Assembly: GCF_003369915.1 (NCBI RefSeq)
Contig: NC_046673.1
Coordinates: 5,688,001-5,752,000 of the forward strand
Origin: Drosophila miranda
Taxonomy: Eukaryota; Arthropoda; Insecta; Diptera; Drosophilidae
Length of the DNA stretch: 64,000 bases
Direction: 5' to 3'
In this document: positions 32,377-43,530 of the stretch, piece after piece
How positions within the stretch are numbered: position 1 is the stretch's first letter
Layout: each line of letters opens with the position of its first letter
Position numbers and translations under genes: made by a program
The notes under the pieces: model-generated
The model's database searches: none
What the model was told of the DNA's origin: nothing
The model's input: only the letters and a program-made list of their open reading frames with translations

Positions 32377-33377
32377 AATCTGTATAGTTTTCTTTTATTA
32401 TATTTATTGACGATCCCGAGTCCGCGATACCTCTTAATTTTGTATTATTTACGATTATTTCTATATATGGTCTTCCTCGATTTCTTCCGAGGCACTCTGC
32501 TGAAAATTTACATCCATTTTCATTTGTCCACTTTGGCTTTCCCTAGATCGTTTGACTGGCTGATTTGGTGCACAGCTACCTGCCTGAGTCTGATTGATTT
32601 GATAGTTAGTGGGATTCTGTACTCTGCCCTGGTTTAAGGAATTTCTAAATTCGTTAAATAATCCTTTATTATTTACGGCATTATTTCCTGAATTATTTCG
32701 ATTCGATCCATGATTATTTCTGGATTACTACTATAGCGAGGGTAATAAGTTCCAACATTCCTACGATTGTTATTTCCGTTTCTTGAGTGTTCGTGATTCT
32801 TGTTATCAGTTAAGAAATTTTCGTAGATTCCTAACTCTTGAGCTGATTTTTCTAGATTAGCCATAGTAGAAATGTCTTTCTTTGCTAAAATGATGAACAG
32901 TTTATTGGGTAGAGCATCTTCTATGGTATGTCTGGTGGCATTTGCCAGAGCGTTTTTAAAGATTATCTTATTTTCTGGGCTAGTCTCCAGATTTAGTTTA
33001 CTTACTATAACATTTGACTTAATTTCTAGTTCCTCTACGAACTTACGAATATTCCCATTGAATTTGGTGTCGTGTAATTGTTGTAGCAGCGTCTCGTATG
33101 GAGTGTGGTTGTTGAATTTGCTGATTAGGGCTGCTTTTAGATCGGTCCAGGTGTTGGGTTGAAGGCTTTGTGATAAAAGTTGTGCTCGTCCGCACAGTTG
33201 ACCCTCAGTGGCTCCGTACATGATGCTTTGTTGACGGATGTCTTCTGTTGGGTACAATTCGGAGATGTACTCAATCCTGCTTATGAACGAGCTTAGGCGT
33301 TCTTGGCATCCGTCGTATGGTGGAATTTGCCTGATTGACTTCAAGGCTTGGTTCAGGTGTATTTCTGTTAGCGGCAT
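32377..33377 (-). pseudogene. Errantivirus copy 2 gag and start of protease
   Basis: The Gag frame starts at the ATG at 33377 and runs 234 codons to 32673: a capsid-like protein without zinc knuckles (FISRIEYISELYP, WTDLKAALISKFNN), typical of errantiviruses. Near 32715 the frame slips; the Asn/Gln-rich tail continues in another frame to a TAG at 32461. Just beyond, the pol frame begins with a protease Asp-Ser-Gly site (IADSGSS) and is then cut by the Osvaldo-like array. The remaining half of the protease is found at 15118 and below. Confidence 0.8.
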
Positions 33378-33560
33378 GTTGATTTCTTTTTATTTATTTA
33401 TTTTTTTCTAATATTAATTGAGTTTGAATCGTGTGTAGATTCTTTGGCGGATCTCTTTAGTATTAGCGTTACTTTTTCTCTGATCACTGTAGGTTATTAC
33501 GCACTGTAACTGTCACTACGCCAATTGATCGTCTTAAAAAAAGGATTCACTTTTAACTGA

Positions 33561-33579
33561 GATCCTACCGACTGCGCCA
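33561..33579 (-). other. tRNA-Ser primer-binding site of errantivirus copy 2
   Basis: The minus strand reads TGGCGCAGTCGGTAGGATC directly after the LTR end, the tRNA-Ser type primer site of 17.6/297/ZAM-like errantiviruses. Confidence 0.8.
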
Positions 33580-34258
33580 TTTAAATATGCGACACTTCAG
33601 TTTAAGTTTTAAAAAAGGTTTTATTCTTTCACTTAAACTTAGCGTACATTGGTTAGTTATTTCCCCGACGATGACTGAGGTCCGATGTCTGGAATGAAAT
33701 TAACTTTGGTTTAATTCTCCGACGGTGTCGCGATTGACGTTTGTCTTGAACAGAACTGACTCGCCTTCTTAGATGTAGACTATTTATATTATGATGCTCG
33801 GATTGGGATTCGTATTTGGATTCGGAGGCGTTGGCTTCGACTTCGGCTTCGGAGATGGAGTACGTGACTCGATCGATATGTGGGAAAGGCGGCTTTTGAT
33901 GAAAGGCTTCCGCTGCGTATGATCGGTGTTGCATTACTTGGGGGTGGCTGAGAATAGGGCCTCTGATTGGTCAGCTAGGATGGCGCGGTTCTTGAGAATC
34001 GATTAGTAATTGATCTCTGAAGAGTGGCGTGATTCTGGTGCGGCTGGATTCTAGTGCGGCATCTATTGTTTTATGTTCAACTTCTAGTTTAGGGTGTTTG
34101 TTTACATTGCCTGCAATCGGCTACGCGTGGTCCATTTCGAGCGTGAGATTGTTTATGGGGGTTCGAAGCTGAGGGTGTCGGATTGTTTATAGTATTGTGG
34201 GTGCAGGGTAATAGACATAGACAAGGGTATGCGGAGCATGGACTATAGATATGTCACT
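33580..34258 (-). repeat. 5' LTR of errantivirus copy 2 (intact)
   Basis: Runs from AGTGACATAT (minus strand, 34258) to the primer site. It holds an internal inverted repeat AGTTTAAG/CTTAAACT near its 3' end, which matters for the fold-back at 7934. The outer flank is ATATATAT, so a TATA-type target is likely. Confidence 0.8.
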
Positions 34259-34567
34259 ATATATATCTTAATTTTAGACCGATCCGACCACGCCCATAAA
34301 ATAAAAGATTCGCTAATATTGGTTTTTAACACGTAGTCCATTATTCTAGAATATGCTATTAAAATTCTTACATATTAATATTTTTACATTTAAACTTAAT
34401 ACTTAAAGCGGGATAAATGTTTAAGTTTTTCAAGTTACAAAGAATTTATTATTAACCTTCTTCTACATCTATTTCTATTGAAAATGAATTTTCATTATCA
34501 ATATCCGATTCGTCACTTTCACAAATACCAGAATAAGTATCAGTTTCTAGGGAAGCATTATTCTTAT
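34259..34567 (-). other. Flank with acidic C-terminal ORF remnant of unknown origin
   Basis: On the minus strand an open frame ending at TAA 34452-34454 encodes a strongly acidic tail (ESDESDIDNENS region, then EIDVEEG). It resembles the end of a transposase or other element protein, but I do not recognise it. The remainder is AT-rich with no other signal. Confidence 0.3.
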
Positions 34568-34692
34568 ACTCCGTCAATCCGTTGCTTCCTCTTTTTTTCT
34601 CTATTCTCTTTCTCCCGACTGTTATCTAAGTTTCCTTTCCACCTCCTGGGCGAAAGGGAACAGCACAAATTCTTTCCCCTGCTTCTGCAGGT
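34568..34692 (-). repeat. Isolated fragment of the Osvaldo-like LTR
   Basis: The reverse complement matches LTR positions 15925-16055 (GCAGAAGCAGGGGAAAGAATTTG, then GGAGAAAGAGAATAG and ACGGATTGACGGAG) with several differences. It is therefore an older, independent copy that ends abruptly at the DINE-1-like repeat. Confidence 0.75.
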
Positions 34693-35354
34693 TACCGATA
34701 CTGTTATACCCGATACTATGTCAGTATGGCTCTCCTCCGGCAGACGCCGCTAATATTAAACGACACGACAAAGAGTGCGTGCGAGAGAGACAGAAAATCA
34801 GTCTGAGCGTGACGTCGGGCGCTGCGTAGCCACTGCAAATTGATTTGTTCCTTTTGGCTATACAAATTATTTGATCTGATCCAGATTCAGCAATCTGATA
34901 GATATGGTCGTTATCTATGATTCTGCGTTTTTAGTTTTCTCGAATGTGCAATATTGTGGATGGAACAGATTTTCGTCCTTTGTGGGGGCGTAAGGGGGGG
35001 GGGGGGGGGGGGGGGGGCGAAATTCTGAGATATACGTTTTATAGTGAGATCTAACAGAAGTGCGGATACCAAATTTGGTTACTCTAGCCTTAATAGTCTC
35101 TGAGATTTGTGGATGCCCCAGATTTTCGTCCTTTGCGTTGGCGGAAGGGGCGGGGCGAAGTTTTGAAATACACTTGTAGAGGAGACATATCACAGAAGTC
35201 TCTGAACACTAGGCGCTCATAGGGACGGACATTGATGCTGATCAAGAATATATATAGTTTATGGGACCGGAAACGATTCCTTCTGGACGTTACACACATC
35301 CACTTTCACCACAAATCTAATATACCCCTATACTCATTTTGAGTGTCGGGTATA
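34693..35354 (+). repeat. DINE-1/mini-me-like interspersed repeat, copy 1
   Basis: Begins near TATACCCGATACTATGTCAG and ends GAGTGTCGGGTATA, giving short inverted ends. The body matches the copy at 59452-60250 (GCAGACGCCGCTAATATTAAACG and the AATATATATA core). It contains a run of 24 Gs at 34994-35017 in place of a short G-run in the other copy. DINE-1/mini-me are Helitron-related non-autonomous repeats abundant in flies. Confidence 0.7.
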
Positions 35355-35596
35355 AAAACCAAGTTATTATAAACAGACCTAGACAAAACCATACCCTACA
35401 CATGTCCATTGTTTCACTACGTGAAACACGCATAGACATACGCCACATAATTCACAATTGCCCCCCTCTCTCCTCACAGAGATCCACAACGTTCAATAAT
35501 ACAGACCCCATGCAATATATTGCTAACAAAATTCTTGAATTTCCAGAAAGTTCCAAAATCCTACACAAATATAATCAACACTATAAATATTCATAG
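35355..35596 (+). pseudogene. Possible 3' ORF2 remnant of an I/jockey-type non-LTR element
   Basis: A frame running to the TAG at 35594-35596 contains RHIIHNCPPLSSQRSTTF, reminiscent of the HxxxxCP Cys/His region near the C-terminus of I- and jockey-type ORF2 proteins. An AT-rich 3' UTR-like stretch follows. No RT domain remains, and the assignment rests on this short motif. Confidence 0.3.
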
Positions 35597-36332
35597 CTAT
35601 TAGGTATTAGCACTAAAAACATATGTATTTACATTTAAACTGAAACAATAACCCTGGCGAGTCAAGGCCTCAGTAGCTATAGCTCCAAATCCTGTTAGTT
35701 TTTTGTTTTAACTATTTATTAGTGTTTGGCTTAAAAACGAGCCAAAAGAAACTTTCGGTTCCACCGTTAAATTAAAAAGTATAAAAATTGTATCAGAGAA
35801 AGTCCACCTCTGAAATATACCTACCACGAGACAGGCGTGTTCTCGCTAAATTTATTTAAAATCGCCGCAAGACCCTACCTTGGCCATCTTTACTTAGCTC
35901 AACTTAACGCCAGACCCGACTTAACATTTATCACGACCCCAATCACCTGCCAGACCCGAATTGGCCTCCACTTGGCCATACGGCTATTCACTTAGCATTA
36001 TACATATAACAATAATAATAATTTGAAACCAACGGTTTGTATTAATTAATCATTAAACAAAATAGAAAATGACAAAAAAACTTTATTCAATTATAGTATT
36101 AGCTTTTAATTTGAAGCCAATGTTTGTATTAATTAAACAGTAGTCTTAATAAAAGAATTAGAAATGCATTATGATGGTGTATATGTGAATACTTTTAATC
36201 GCTGAAACATTTTGAAAATAGCTAGCGCGTGTACAATTTCAATTTTGTTTAGTTCTGAATTGTTTTTGTGGTTTTAGTCGCGGGTATAAGTTATGCATTT
36301 ACTTGATTAATCGAGTGAGTCGGCTGAGAGGA
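35597..36332. other. AT-rich spacer including the CCT6 3' UTR side
   Basis: No coding signal. A minus-strand AATAAA (36082-36087 on the plus strand as TTTATT) is a plausible polyadenylation signal for CCT6, about 250 bases past its stop. The left half may still belong to transposon remnants. Confidence 0.4.
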
Positions 36333-38308
36333 TTAGCCCTTGAGGCTGGTCATGCCCGCACGCATTACCTCGTCGACGAGCAGCAGATTGCTGGCAATTA
36401 TGGAGCAGGAGTTGAGTATCTGCTTTTTGACGATGTAGTTGTCGTAGACACCCATATCGACGGGCTTCATGGGCTCACCGGTGGCCAGATCGAGCCCAAC
36501 CAAGTCCGGGTGCAAGCGATCCTCGACGGTAAGCTTCACGATAGTGTCCTGGGCGTCGTATCCACTGTTAACGGCTAGCGTTTTGGGTATCACCAGCAGA
36601 GCATCAGCAAAGGCCTGCACTGCCAGACGCGCCTTGCCCTTGATGGTGTCTTTGTATGCCACCAGCTCGTTGTAGGCACGCACTTCGAAAGCGCCAGCGC
36701 CAGGTACTAGAACTTTGTCGGCAATTGTGTTGTTGATGGCTCTCAGGCCATCACGGATGGCATCCTTGATCTGAGTAATGGTGTGCTTATTAGGTCCCTT
36801 GATCAAAATGGTGACCGAAAGCGGATTTTTGCAGTCTTCCACAAATGTGTACTTGTTCTCACCCAGGACATGCTCGTAAACTACACCAGCGTAGCCGAGA
36901 TGCTCCTCTTGAAGATCGTCAAAGGAGTTCATGGCGGTACCGCCGCAAGCCAGAGCCAAGCGCTCCATATTACGGCGTTTGGCGCGACGAAGAGCCAGAA
37001 TTCCCTCCTTGGCAAGGGCATCTAAGGAAATAGGATCTATTCCCTTCTGGTTGATCAACACGAAAGTCTTGTCTGTGCCATCGCACACCGACCGTTTCAG
37101 TTCAATCACCTTCTTCACACGCTGATCTATAAATTCACGTTCCGCACGGACGAACGCCTCCCGCTCCTCGGCCGTCTTGTAGAAGAATCCCGAATTGACC
37201 TCAGCCTTCTCGTACTCCAGGGAGACATTGGCGGTGAGAATGTAGACATTCTCCAACCGCTTGGGCATGTCCGGATGGCGAGCGCCATGGTCCATGACCA
37301 GTCCACGCACCAGCTGCGTGTCCGTGTCAGTTTTGTGCTGCATTTCCATCAGCTCAACCATGTGCAGATCAACAGGCTTCTTATCGTTAGCTATGGTCAG
37401 AACAGCTTCCACACACACCTCAGTGAGCAAATCGGCCAGAGCGGGATGCACTTTGGTCTTCAGACTGGTGTTTGCGATCTCCACTAAATTCTTCTTGTTG
37501 ATTTGCACGGGCACTTTGACCTTGTCGAGGACCTCCAGCGACTTGTCGCGGGCCTTCTCAAATCCCTCGGCCATGATGCGGGGATGCAGACCCTCCGACA
37601 AGTAGATATCTGCCTGCTTGAGAAGCTCTCCAATCAGCATCACTGTAGTGGTGGTGCCATCTCCAGTGGAATCATCCTGGGCCGTGCTGGCCCTGGCAAT
37701 CATCGAAGAAGTTGGATGCTGGATCTGCATTTCATGAAGCAGGACATTGCCATCCTTGGTTATTTTAATATCCCCGGCTCCAGAAACCAACCTAGAATAT
37801 TCGAGAAATTTTTGTTAGTGTGCGTACGTTAAGCGCGTGCGTCACTTCTCTTTCCACAGTTGCGCTATCCGGCTAATAGCAAGGGAAACATTTTGTCCCT
37901 TGCCTTGACCTAGACTCTAAATGTTAGTTTCTCTGATCTTATTATTTTCAGTAATAATCTATGAAATCCGTGAATCTTTAAGCTAGTTCTGCGGTTCTAC
38001 AGTACCGTCAGCTGGCACGATGACGCATGCCGCTATTGGAGTTCGTTTCTAACCTTAAAAATCACGGGGCACGGCAGCTGTTTCTGAATGCATGTTTTTC
38101 GACTGTGTTCTGTCGCTAATGAATTTAAACTCTGGTGGCTAGGATGTCACAGTAATAAAGACAGTACTTACATTTTTACTGTTCCCTTGGGACCCAGGTT
38201 GGTGCGCATCACATCCTGCAGACCTTTGGCGGCACTGATGTTGATGGACAGAGCCTGAGCGGCACGGGCGAACTCGGCCTTGGGATTCAGCAAACTGATC
38301 GAAGCCAT
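36333..38308 (-). CDS. CCT6: T-complex chaperonin subunit zeta (CCT6)
   Basis: Two coding exons: 38172-38308 (ATG at 38308) and 36333-37791, with a 380-base intron (GTAAGT...CTAG), giving 531 residues, the normal length for the family. The N-terminus is [20 protein letters not shown]; the junction codes [17 protein letters not shown]. The ATPase motif GDGTTTTV is present, and [17 protein letters not shown] identifies the zeta subunit. As part of the eight-subunit TRiC/CCT ring in the cytosol it folds actin, tubulin and many WD-repeat proteins. No frame damage is seen although a transposon nest lies only 700 bases beyond its 3' end. Confidence 0.93.
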
Positions 38309-39342
38309 TATGTTATTTATTTATTTAGTTTTCGTTTACAAATTGAACAATTAATTGAAAATTTCCTAATTTCAACACGCTGAGTCGAAAATGCAGACAA
38401 CAGTATGACCACACGATAAAACCGATTGTTTGCCCAAAAACGATTTCATTTAAGTATGTTATGCGATAGTTTTTAAACTAGTCGCCGCTACCACTTACCA
38501 TACAGTACATAGATGTGCCAGTTCATATCAAGAATATGTAAACGTATTTTCTGCGTACGCTCCCAGCTTATTCGGATATATACATATAACATATCCCGGC
38601 TATCAATCAAATAGAGACATTATTTGTGACATTGTAATGTCCTTATGACATTAGACTTTGAGGCTGGACTAGCTGAAAAAACAGAGACAGCCCTATGGGA
38701 AAAGCACGCAGTGAGAGCGAGAGAGTTATATGCGTCTAGTTTGTCCAGCGCTGATCCCAGCTAAACTGGTAGACCGAACACCCTGGGAGAGTATGCAGAA
38801 AGTTCATTTGTGACATGTATGAACTGACACATCTATATACTGTATGGTTAGTGACGAAAAAAAGACATGAATTTTTTATCGTTTCTATACGAGTATCATT
38901 TCTTATCTGTACTTAAAGTAAAAAAAAACTGCGACTCCGGAAAGACACATGCCTCAGTCCCAGTGTCAACAGGCTATTAGATTGGCCCTCCAAGTCCAAA
39001 GCTAATATATATTAAAGTTATAATCTTATTCATAATTTTTTAAAACGGGCAAGGCTAAGCTACCCCGATATATATCGTTTTCTCCTATTAACAAATATAT
39101 TCACACCCATGACAATTGACTAATAAGCTACAAATACTACGTAAACACATAAGTCACAAAAGCTGTTTTGTTGTAATCTAACCAATTCAACGTGAAATCG
39201 GATTGCACACATAACAGCAGGTGGTAGGCTTTATAGTGCAGCGACGCAAATTAATTATCCACTATTTAAAGCTTAGAGGTAGCATAGTACACCCAACAAA
39301 TTTTAGTGGAGGTATTTTGTTCGGTTTCTATCTCTGTTCACA
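38309..39342. other. Divergent intergenic region between CCT6 and the 5-phosphatase gene
   Basis: The two genes diverge from here, so both promoters lie within about 1 kb. No TATA box was assigned. Around 38640-38740 there is a short dispersed repeat (ATGACATTAGACTTTG, CCCTATGGGAAAAGCACGCAG, GAGAGCGAGAGAG, TATATGC) that recurs at 43940-44020. Confidence 0.5.
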
Positions 39343-40866
39343 ATGAGCCACAATGAAGACCGCAGCTCCGAGTGCAGTGCCGAGAGAACAAACGACGCCG
39401 AGGCGGCTGCTGCTGGCAACCCACGCCAACAGCTGGGAACCTATCGCGTTTATGTGGTCACTTGGAATGTAGGCAGTCGCTTTCCGGACAACATATCACT
39501 GCGCCAACTGCTCAGCTTGGATGATGCAAGCGATGCTGCAATCTCGGAAAAGCACTTGCCGGACATATATGCCATTGGACTGCAGGAGGTAAATGCACAG
39601 CCACAGCAACAGGTTTTAAGCTTGTTTAAGGAGGATCCGTGGACGCACAAGGCAAAGGAGCTTCTGCGCAGCTACAACTATGTGTCGGTGAAGTCAGAGC
39701 AAATGCAGGGCCTGCTGCTGACCATGTTTGTGCGGCGCCCTCACGTGGAGCACCTGCATGACATCGAGGCTGAGTTCACGCGTACTGGATTTGGCGGCAT
39801 TTGGGGTAACAAGGGCGCGGTGAGTGTTCGTTTCACAATGTATGGATGTGGACTGGCCTTCGTGGTGGCCCACTTGGCTGCCCACGACCATCAACTAGAT
39901 GAACGGATCGATGATTACAAACAAATACTGGAGAATCACCATTATCACGTGAAACACTATCGTGAGATATACGACCACGATTATGTCTTTTGGTTCGGTG
40001 ATCTCAACTTTCGGCTACAGGGCAACGACTCCTCAACAGAGGTTAGGGAGGCTCTGCGCGATGAAAGCCAGCACGAGACTCTTATAAAGCGGGATCAGCT
40101 GTTGCATGTTCGGGAACACACACAGCAAGCTTTCCAAGTGATGCACGAACGAATGCCTGCATTTCCACCCACGTTTAAGTACAAGGAAGGCACCTCCGAG
40201 TACGATTTGAAGCGTCGTCCCGCCTGGACGGATCGCATCATGTACGCCGTGCAGCCGTCGAACCGTCAACGTGGCATGCAGCTGGCCATCGAACAGTGCT
40301 CGTACAAATCCCACCCAGTCTACAACATCAGCGACCACAAGCCGGTCACAAGTGATTTTACAATCAAGATGTATCCGAATGTTCGTGCCCCAGGTGTGAA
40401 TTTCTCCCCGATTTCGTTGTGGAGCATTGGTGATGAGAACACCGTGGAGTACCACAAGCAGGCGGAGTTCGAAGAAGGTCCCCATGACTGGATAGGCATA
40501 TACCCCATGGACTATGCCAGCTTGGCGCACTACTCTGCCTATGAGTACGTCAACCAGGCTGAGTCGCCAACTTCATCGGACTCGAACAACGAGCGCGAAT
40601 ACTTCGATACGCCTGCCCCGCATCGGCGTGGCCGCCACCATCACCGGAATCGCCAGCGTCTGCGGCGCCAGCAAGAGACGAACGGAGAGCAAGTGCGCAT
40701 CGACTTTGCCGACGACGTGGAGCTACGGCATGGTGAGCAGTACCTGCTCATCTACTTCCGCAGCACAGGATCGCGGGGTGTGACCAGCCTGTCGGGGATC
40801 AGCAACGTGTTCGTGGCTGAGAAACGACGCGGTTCGCCTTATCGGACTGAGTACAATGTTGACTAG
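39343..40866 (+). CDS. Inositol polyphosphate 5-phosphatase, INPP5K/INPP5J-like
   Basis: Single exon, 507 residues. The IPPc catalytic domain spans about residues 30-345: VVTWNVGSRFP, IYAIGLQEV, GNKGAVSVRF, HLAAHDHQLDERIDDY, FWFGDLNFRL, RRPAWTDRIMY and SDHKPV, all catalytic blocks present. After it comes an Ig-like SKICH-type region (WIGIYPMDYASL, then YLLIYFRSTG) split by a His/Arg-rich low-complexity insert (RRGRHHHRNRQRLRRQQ), as in INPP5K/INPP5J (SKIP/PIPP). It should remove the 5-phosphate from PI(4,5)P2, PI(3,4,5)P3 or soluble inositol phosphates. D. melanogaster CG9784 and CG6805 are likely relatives; which one is orthologous cannot be decided here. Confidence 0.88.
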   Translation: MSHNEDRSSECSAERTNDAEAAAAGNPRQQLGTYRVYVVTWNVGSRFPDNISLRQLLSLDDASDAAISEKHLPDIYAIGLQEVNAQPQQQVLSLFKEDPWTHKAKELLRSYNYVSVKSEQMQGLLLTMFVRRPHVEHLHDIEAEFTRTGFGGIWGNKGAVSVRFTMYGCGLAFVVAHLAAHDHQLDERIDDYKQILENHHYHVKHYREIYDHDYVFWFGDLNFRLQGNDSSTEVREALRDESQHETLIKRDQLLHVREHTQQAFQVMHERMPAFPPTFKYKEGTSEYDLKRRPAWTDRIMYAVQPSNRQRGMQLAIEQCSYKSHPVYNISDHKPVTSDFTIKMYPNVRAPGVNFSPISLWSIGDENTVEYHKQAEFEEGPHDWIGIYPMDYASLAHYSAYEYVNQAESPTSSDSNNEREYFDTPAPHRRGRHHHRNRQRLRRQQETNGEQVRIDFADDVELRHGEQYLLIYFRSTGSRGVTSLSGISNVFVAEKRRGSPYRTEYNVD

Positions 40867-41773
40867 CTAGCCGAGGCGCTGGACGTCACTATTATTTAGT
40901 CCAATAGCAACCTGAGTGTGTTTCGTCCTATAAACTGCATCCATTCTTGTTATGATTGTCATTTTGTGATTCTGTTTAGTTGGTTGCCTGTTAATATAGT
41001 ATGTATGTACATATTTGTTCAATGTTTTTTGCAATGACCCCTATATGTGTCCGCAGAGGACGTGTACATATACCTACAAGCATTTAGTTATACTTATGTA
41101 CACAAATTGTTACAGAATTATACAGAAAATCCAACAAATAATGTCCGTGTACTTGCAGCTTGGCCATTTGGAATGACTGTATTCATTGCGCTATTTATAT
41201 TGCAGTTTCATGGAATTAGAACCGGTTTGTCAATTTCATAGCGGATAATTATACTAACAAGCACGTGCTGCTCTAACTCATCCCGCCCTCCCACTATGTG
41301 CTAGAAAACAAAGCCCAGTTGACCAAAGCTACTTGGTTGAGAGAGTAAATTCAGCCAGCTTCGGCCGCTGCTGGGCTTTTCGACTCGTACAAAATATGAA
41401 AAGAGCAGTGAATTCATACAAACAAAGCTTACATACATTCCCTTGCTGACATCAGTTACCGTCTTTACCGTCCCGTCTGCTGAGTTGAACATCTTAGTAG
41501 AGTGTCGTAAACATATCCTGTCACAACTATCTAGCTGGCATAACTATAGAGCATGATGGTGACACATATCCCTGTCAGATATGCACGTTGAATTCGCCCA
41601 AAATTATTAATGGGTAAACAAATATTTCCAGTGGAGTATATGTAGTTGTTATTGCTAGGTGCATACATATAACATACTATGTACAAACATATACACATGT
41701 GTCTATCTCTTAATATTCATTCCCTAAGTGTATTTTATTCTGAATGATATATAAACTTATTTAAAGCAACGTG

Positions 41774-41807
<34 letters not shown>

Positions 41808-42718
41808 TAACATATAAAACTAAAACCAAAAATGTAAAGGATTTCAACTTAAAACATTTGTTTTTTTTTTTTCAAAAAACTTCTGCAAAAAATTCGGAAT
41901 CTTAGACTTCCTACTATGCCTTACGTACCTACCTTGGCCTTTGCAAGTCACTATATAAATATGTACATATGTGTCTTGTTTTTATGTACATAAATATGCA
42001 TATTAAAATTGATCAAACTTGACTGCTGCTTTAATTGACTATTCGCATGTCTCTTTTTTTTATTAAAAGTAGCAAAGATAAATGGGTGAAGCTACTAAAT
42101 AATGTGCTTATTCATGATTTTCGTAGTGCTTCAGGGCTAGAAGTCAGACTAGATTTTCCCACTAGATTTAGGCTATGTTCCCATCAATGGACAAGCCGGA
42201 AAGAGGTTCCATTCTCTTCCTGATATACAGCATTATTGCGATCACAGAACAATTCCGTGATAATACATACATACAAACGTATGTGCATACATCGTGAATA
42301 TTAATAAAAGTCCGACAAACTGTTGTGCAGAGGACCCAATATACACATATTTATACTGCTTCCGAGTGATACGATAAACAACTTATGTAAATTTATGTGT
42401 ATAGTGCTCAAAACCTCGAACCACCATCCACCATGCATTCCAACTCCACTAAATCGGGTGGACATTGCAGGATGGTGTACGAAATACGAATATCAACATC
42501 AATAGTGTATACAATACTTAAGTCGGGATGAACTGTTGCCCGCTTGTAGCTAACAGCCGATTTTATTGCTATGTTTCTTGAATCTTGCTAATGTGAAAGG
42601 TTGTCATCGGTTGAGGGTACAGTTGTATCGTAGAGGCTTTCCCACAACTTTCCGCCCGGCTCATAGTTGGATTTGTTGGATAGGATGGATCTAGTTTCGT
42701 AGCGACCGAACCTCTGGT
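40867..42718. other. Intergenic region, AT-rich, no gene seen
   Basis: Holds the 3' UTRs of two converging genes. It includes alternating TA tracts (about 41778-41812), many TACATA/CATATG steps and several AATAAA-like signals. Short reading frames here show no coding character. Confidence 0.5.
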
Positions 42719-43530
42719 TTATGTTGCCAATCCGAGTGTTTTTCGCACCAGACGTCGAGCGATACTATTGAACTCTTCCCTTCGCTCGCGCCACATTATG
42801 GCCGCATCAACATTGGCGCCACTCTCGTCGTTGGGTTCTAACAGTAAGAACCACAGTCATAAGATCAGCGGCAATTCGTGGGCCGACGAAGTTTTACTCA
42901 CCCGCCAGCATGCTGACCACGCTAAGCAAGATCTTTTCCACGCTTTGGACTGGACTCCACCGTTCGGCCGACAGCTCGTAGCCCAAGGGATCGTCGCCGG
43001 GCGCATGTAATATTGATATGCAAACGCGGCCATCAGCAAAGATGTTTGGATGGAACATATCACAAGTGAATTTCATTTTTGGCGGACTCAGTGGGTAGTC
43101 GGGTGGAAAAACGAGTCGTGCGGGAAATACGCCTCCCTCGAAGCAAGTGCCCTCGGGTCCACTGCAAAGCGCACATAATGGATACAACTATAAATGATAA
43201 GGCACTACGATGGCTAGAGCCAGTACTCACGCAATTAACGCCTCCCATTCGAAGAAGTTGTCTTCACTAACGGGACCAGCTACGATTCCTTCCGGTGGGT
43301 CCAGCGTTAACTCTATGAGAAACGTGATTCAGCTGATAAACAAAATTAAAAAATTGTTGCAGCAGACGCAGGGCACAGGCTTATGCAGTATTTGGACTTT
43401 GGCGGATCTAACAACGACAACATAATCAACGCCAACACCCGCACCCGCACCCGCGTCTGCTCACGCACCATCATCCGCCCCACTTACGTTTGTATTCCGC
43501 CATAAGGCGACGAAGTGCGGATCCAGCCAT
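42719..43530 (-). CDS. Ubc7: Ubiquitin-conjugating enzyme E2, UBE2G2/Ubc7 type
   Basis: Four coding exons: 43488-43530, 43231-43312, 42902-43161 and 42719-42837, separated by introns with GTAAGT/GTGAGT donors and AG acceptors. The joined frame gives 167 residues. It starts [14 protein letters not shown]; the catalytic block is HPN with [17 protein letters not shown], where the Cys of VCISIL is the active site and the acidic insert after it is diagnostic for UBE2G2/Ubc7 enzymes. The last exon encodes [13 protein letters not shown]. The family works with HRD1/gp78-type ligases in ER-associated degradation, making Lys48 chains. The D. melanogaster counterpart is Ubc7 (courtless). Splice sites are placed by eye but agree in phase. 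Confidence 0.92.

Larger units (their letters stand above)
7962..34258 (-). mobile_element. Errantivirus-type LTR retrotransposon, copy 2, with two nested insertions
   Basis: Read on the minus strand from 34258: 5' LTR, tRNA-Ser primer site, gag, start of protease, [Osvaldo-like array 32376-15119], rest of protease, RT and RNase H, [CR1-like element 13382-8828], end of RNase H, integrase N-terminus, then a jump into a truncated 3' LTR fragment. The outer end is next to an ATATAT stretch, the kind of site used by 17.6/297-type elements. Beyond the insertions it has its own frame breaks and lacks the integrase core and env. Confidence 0.8.
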
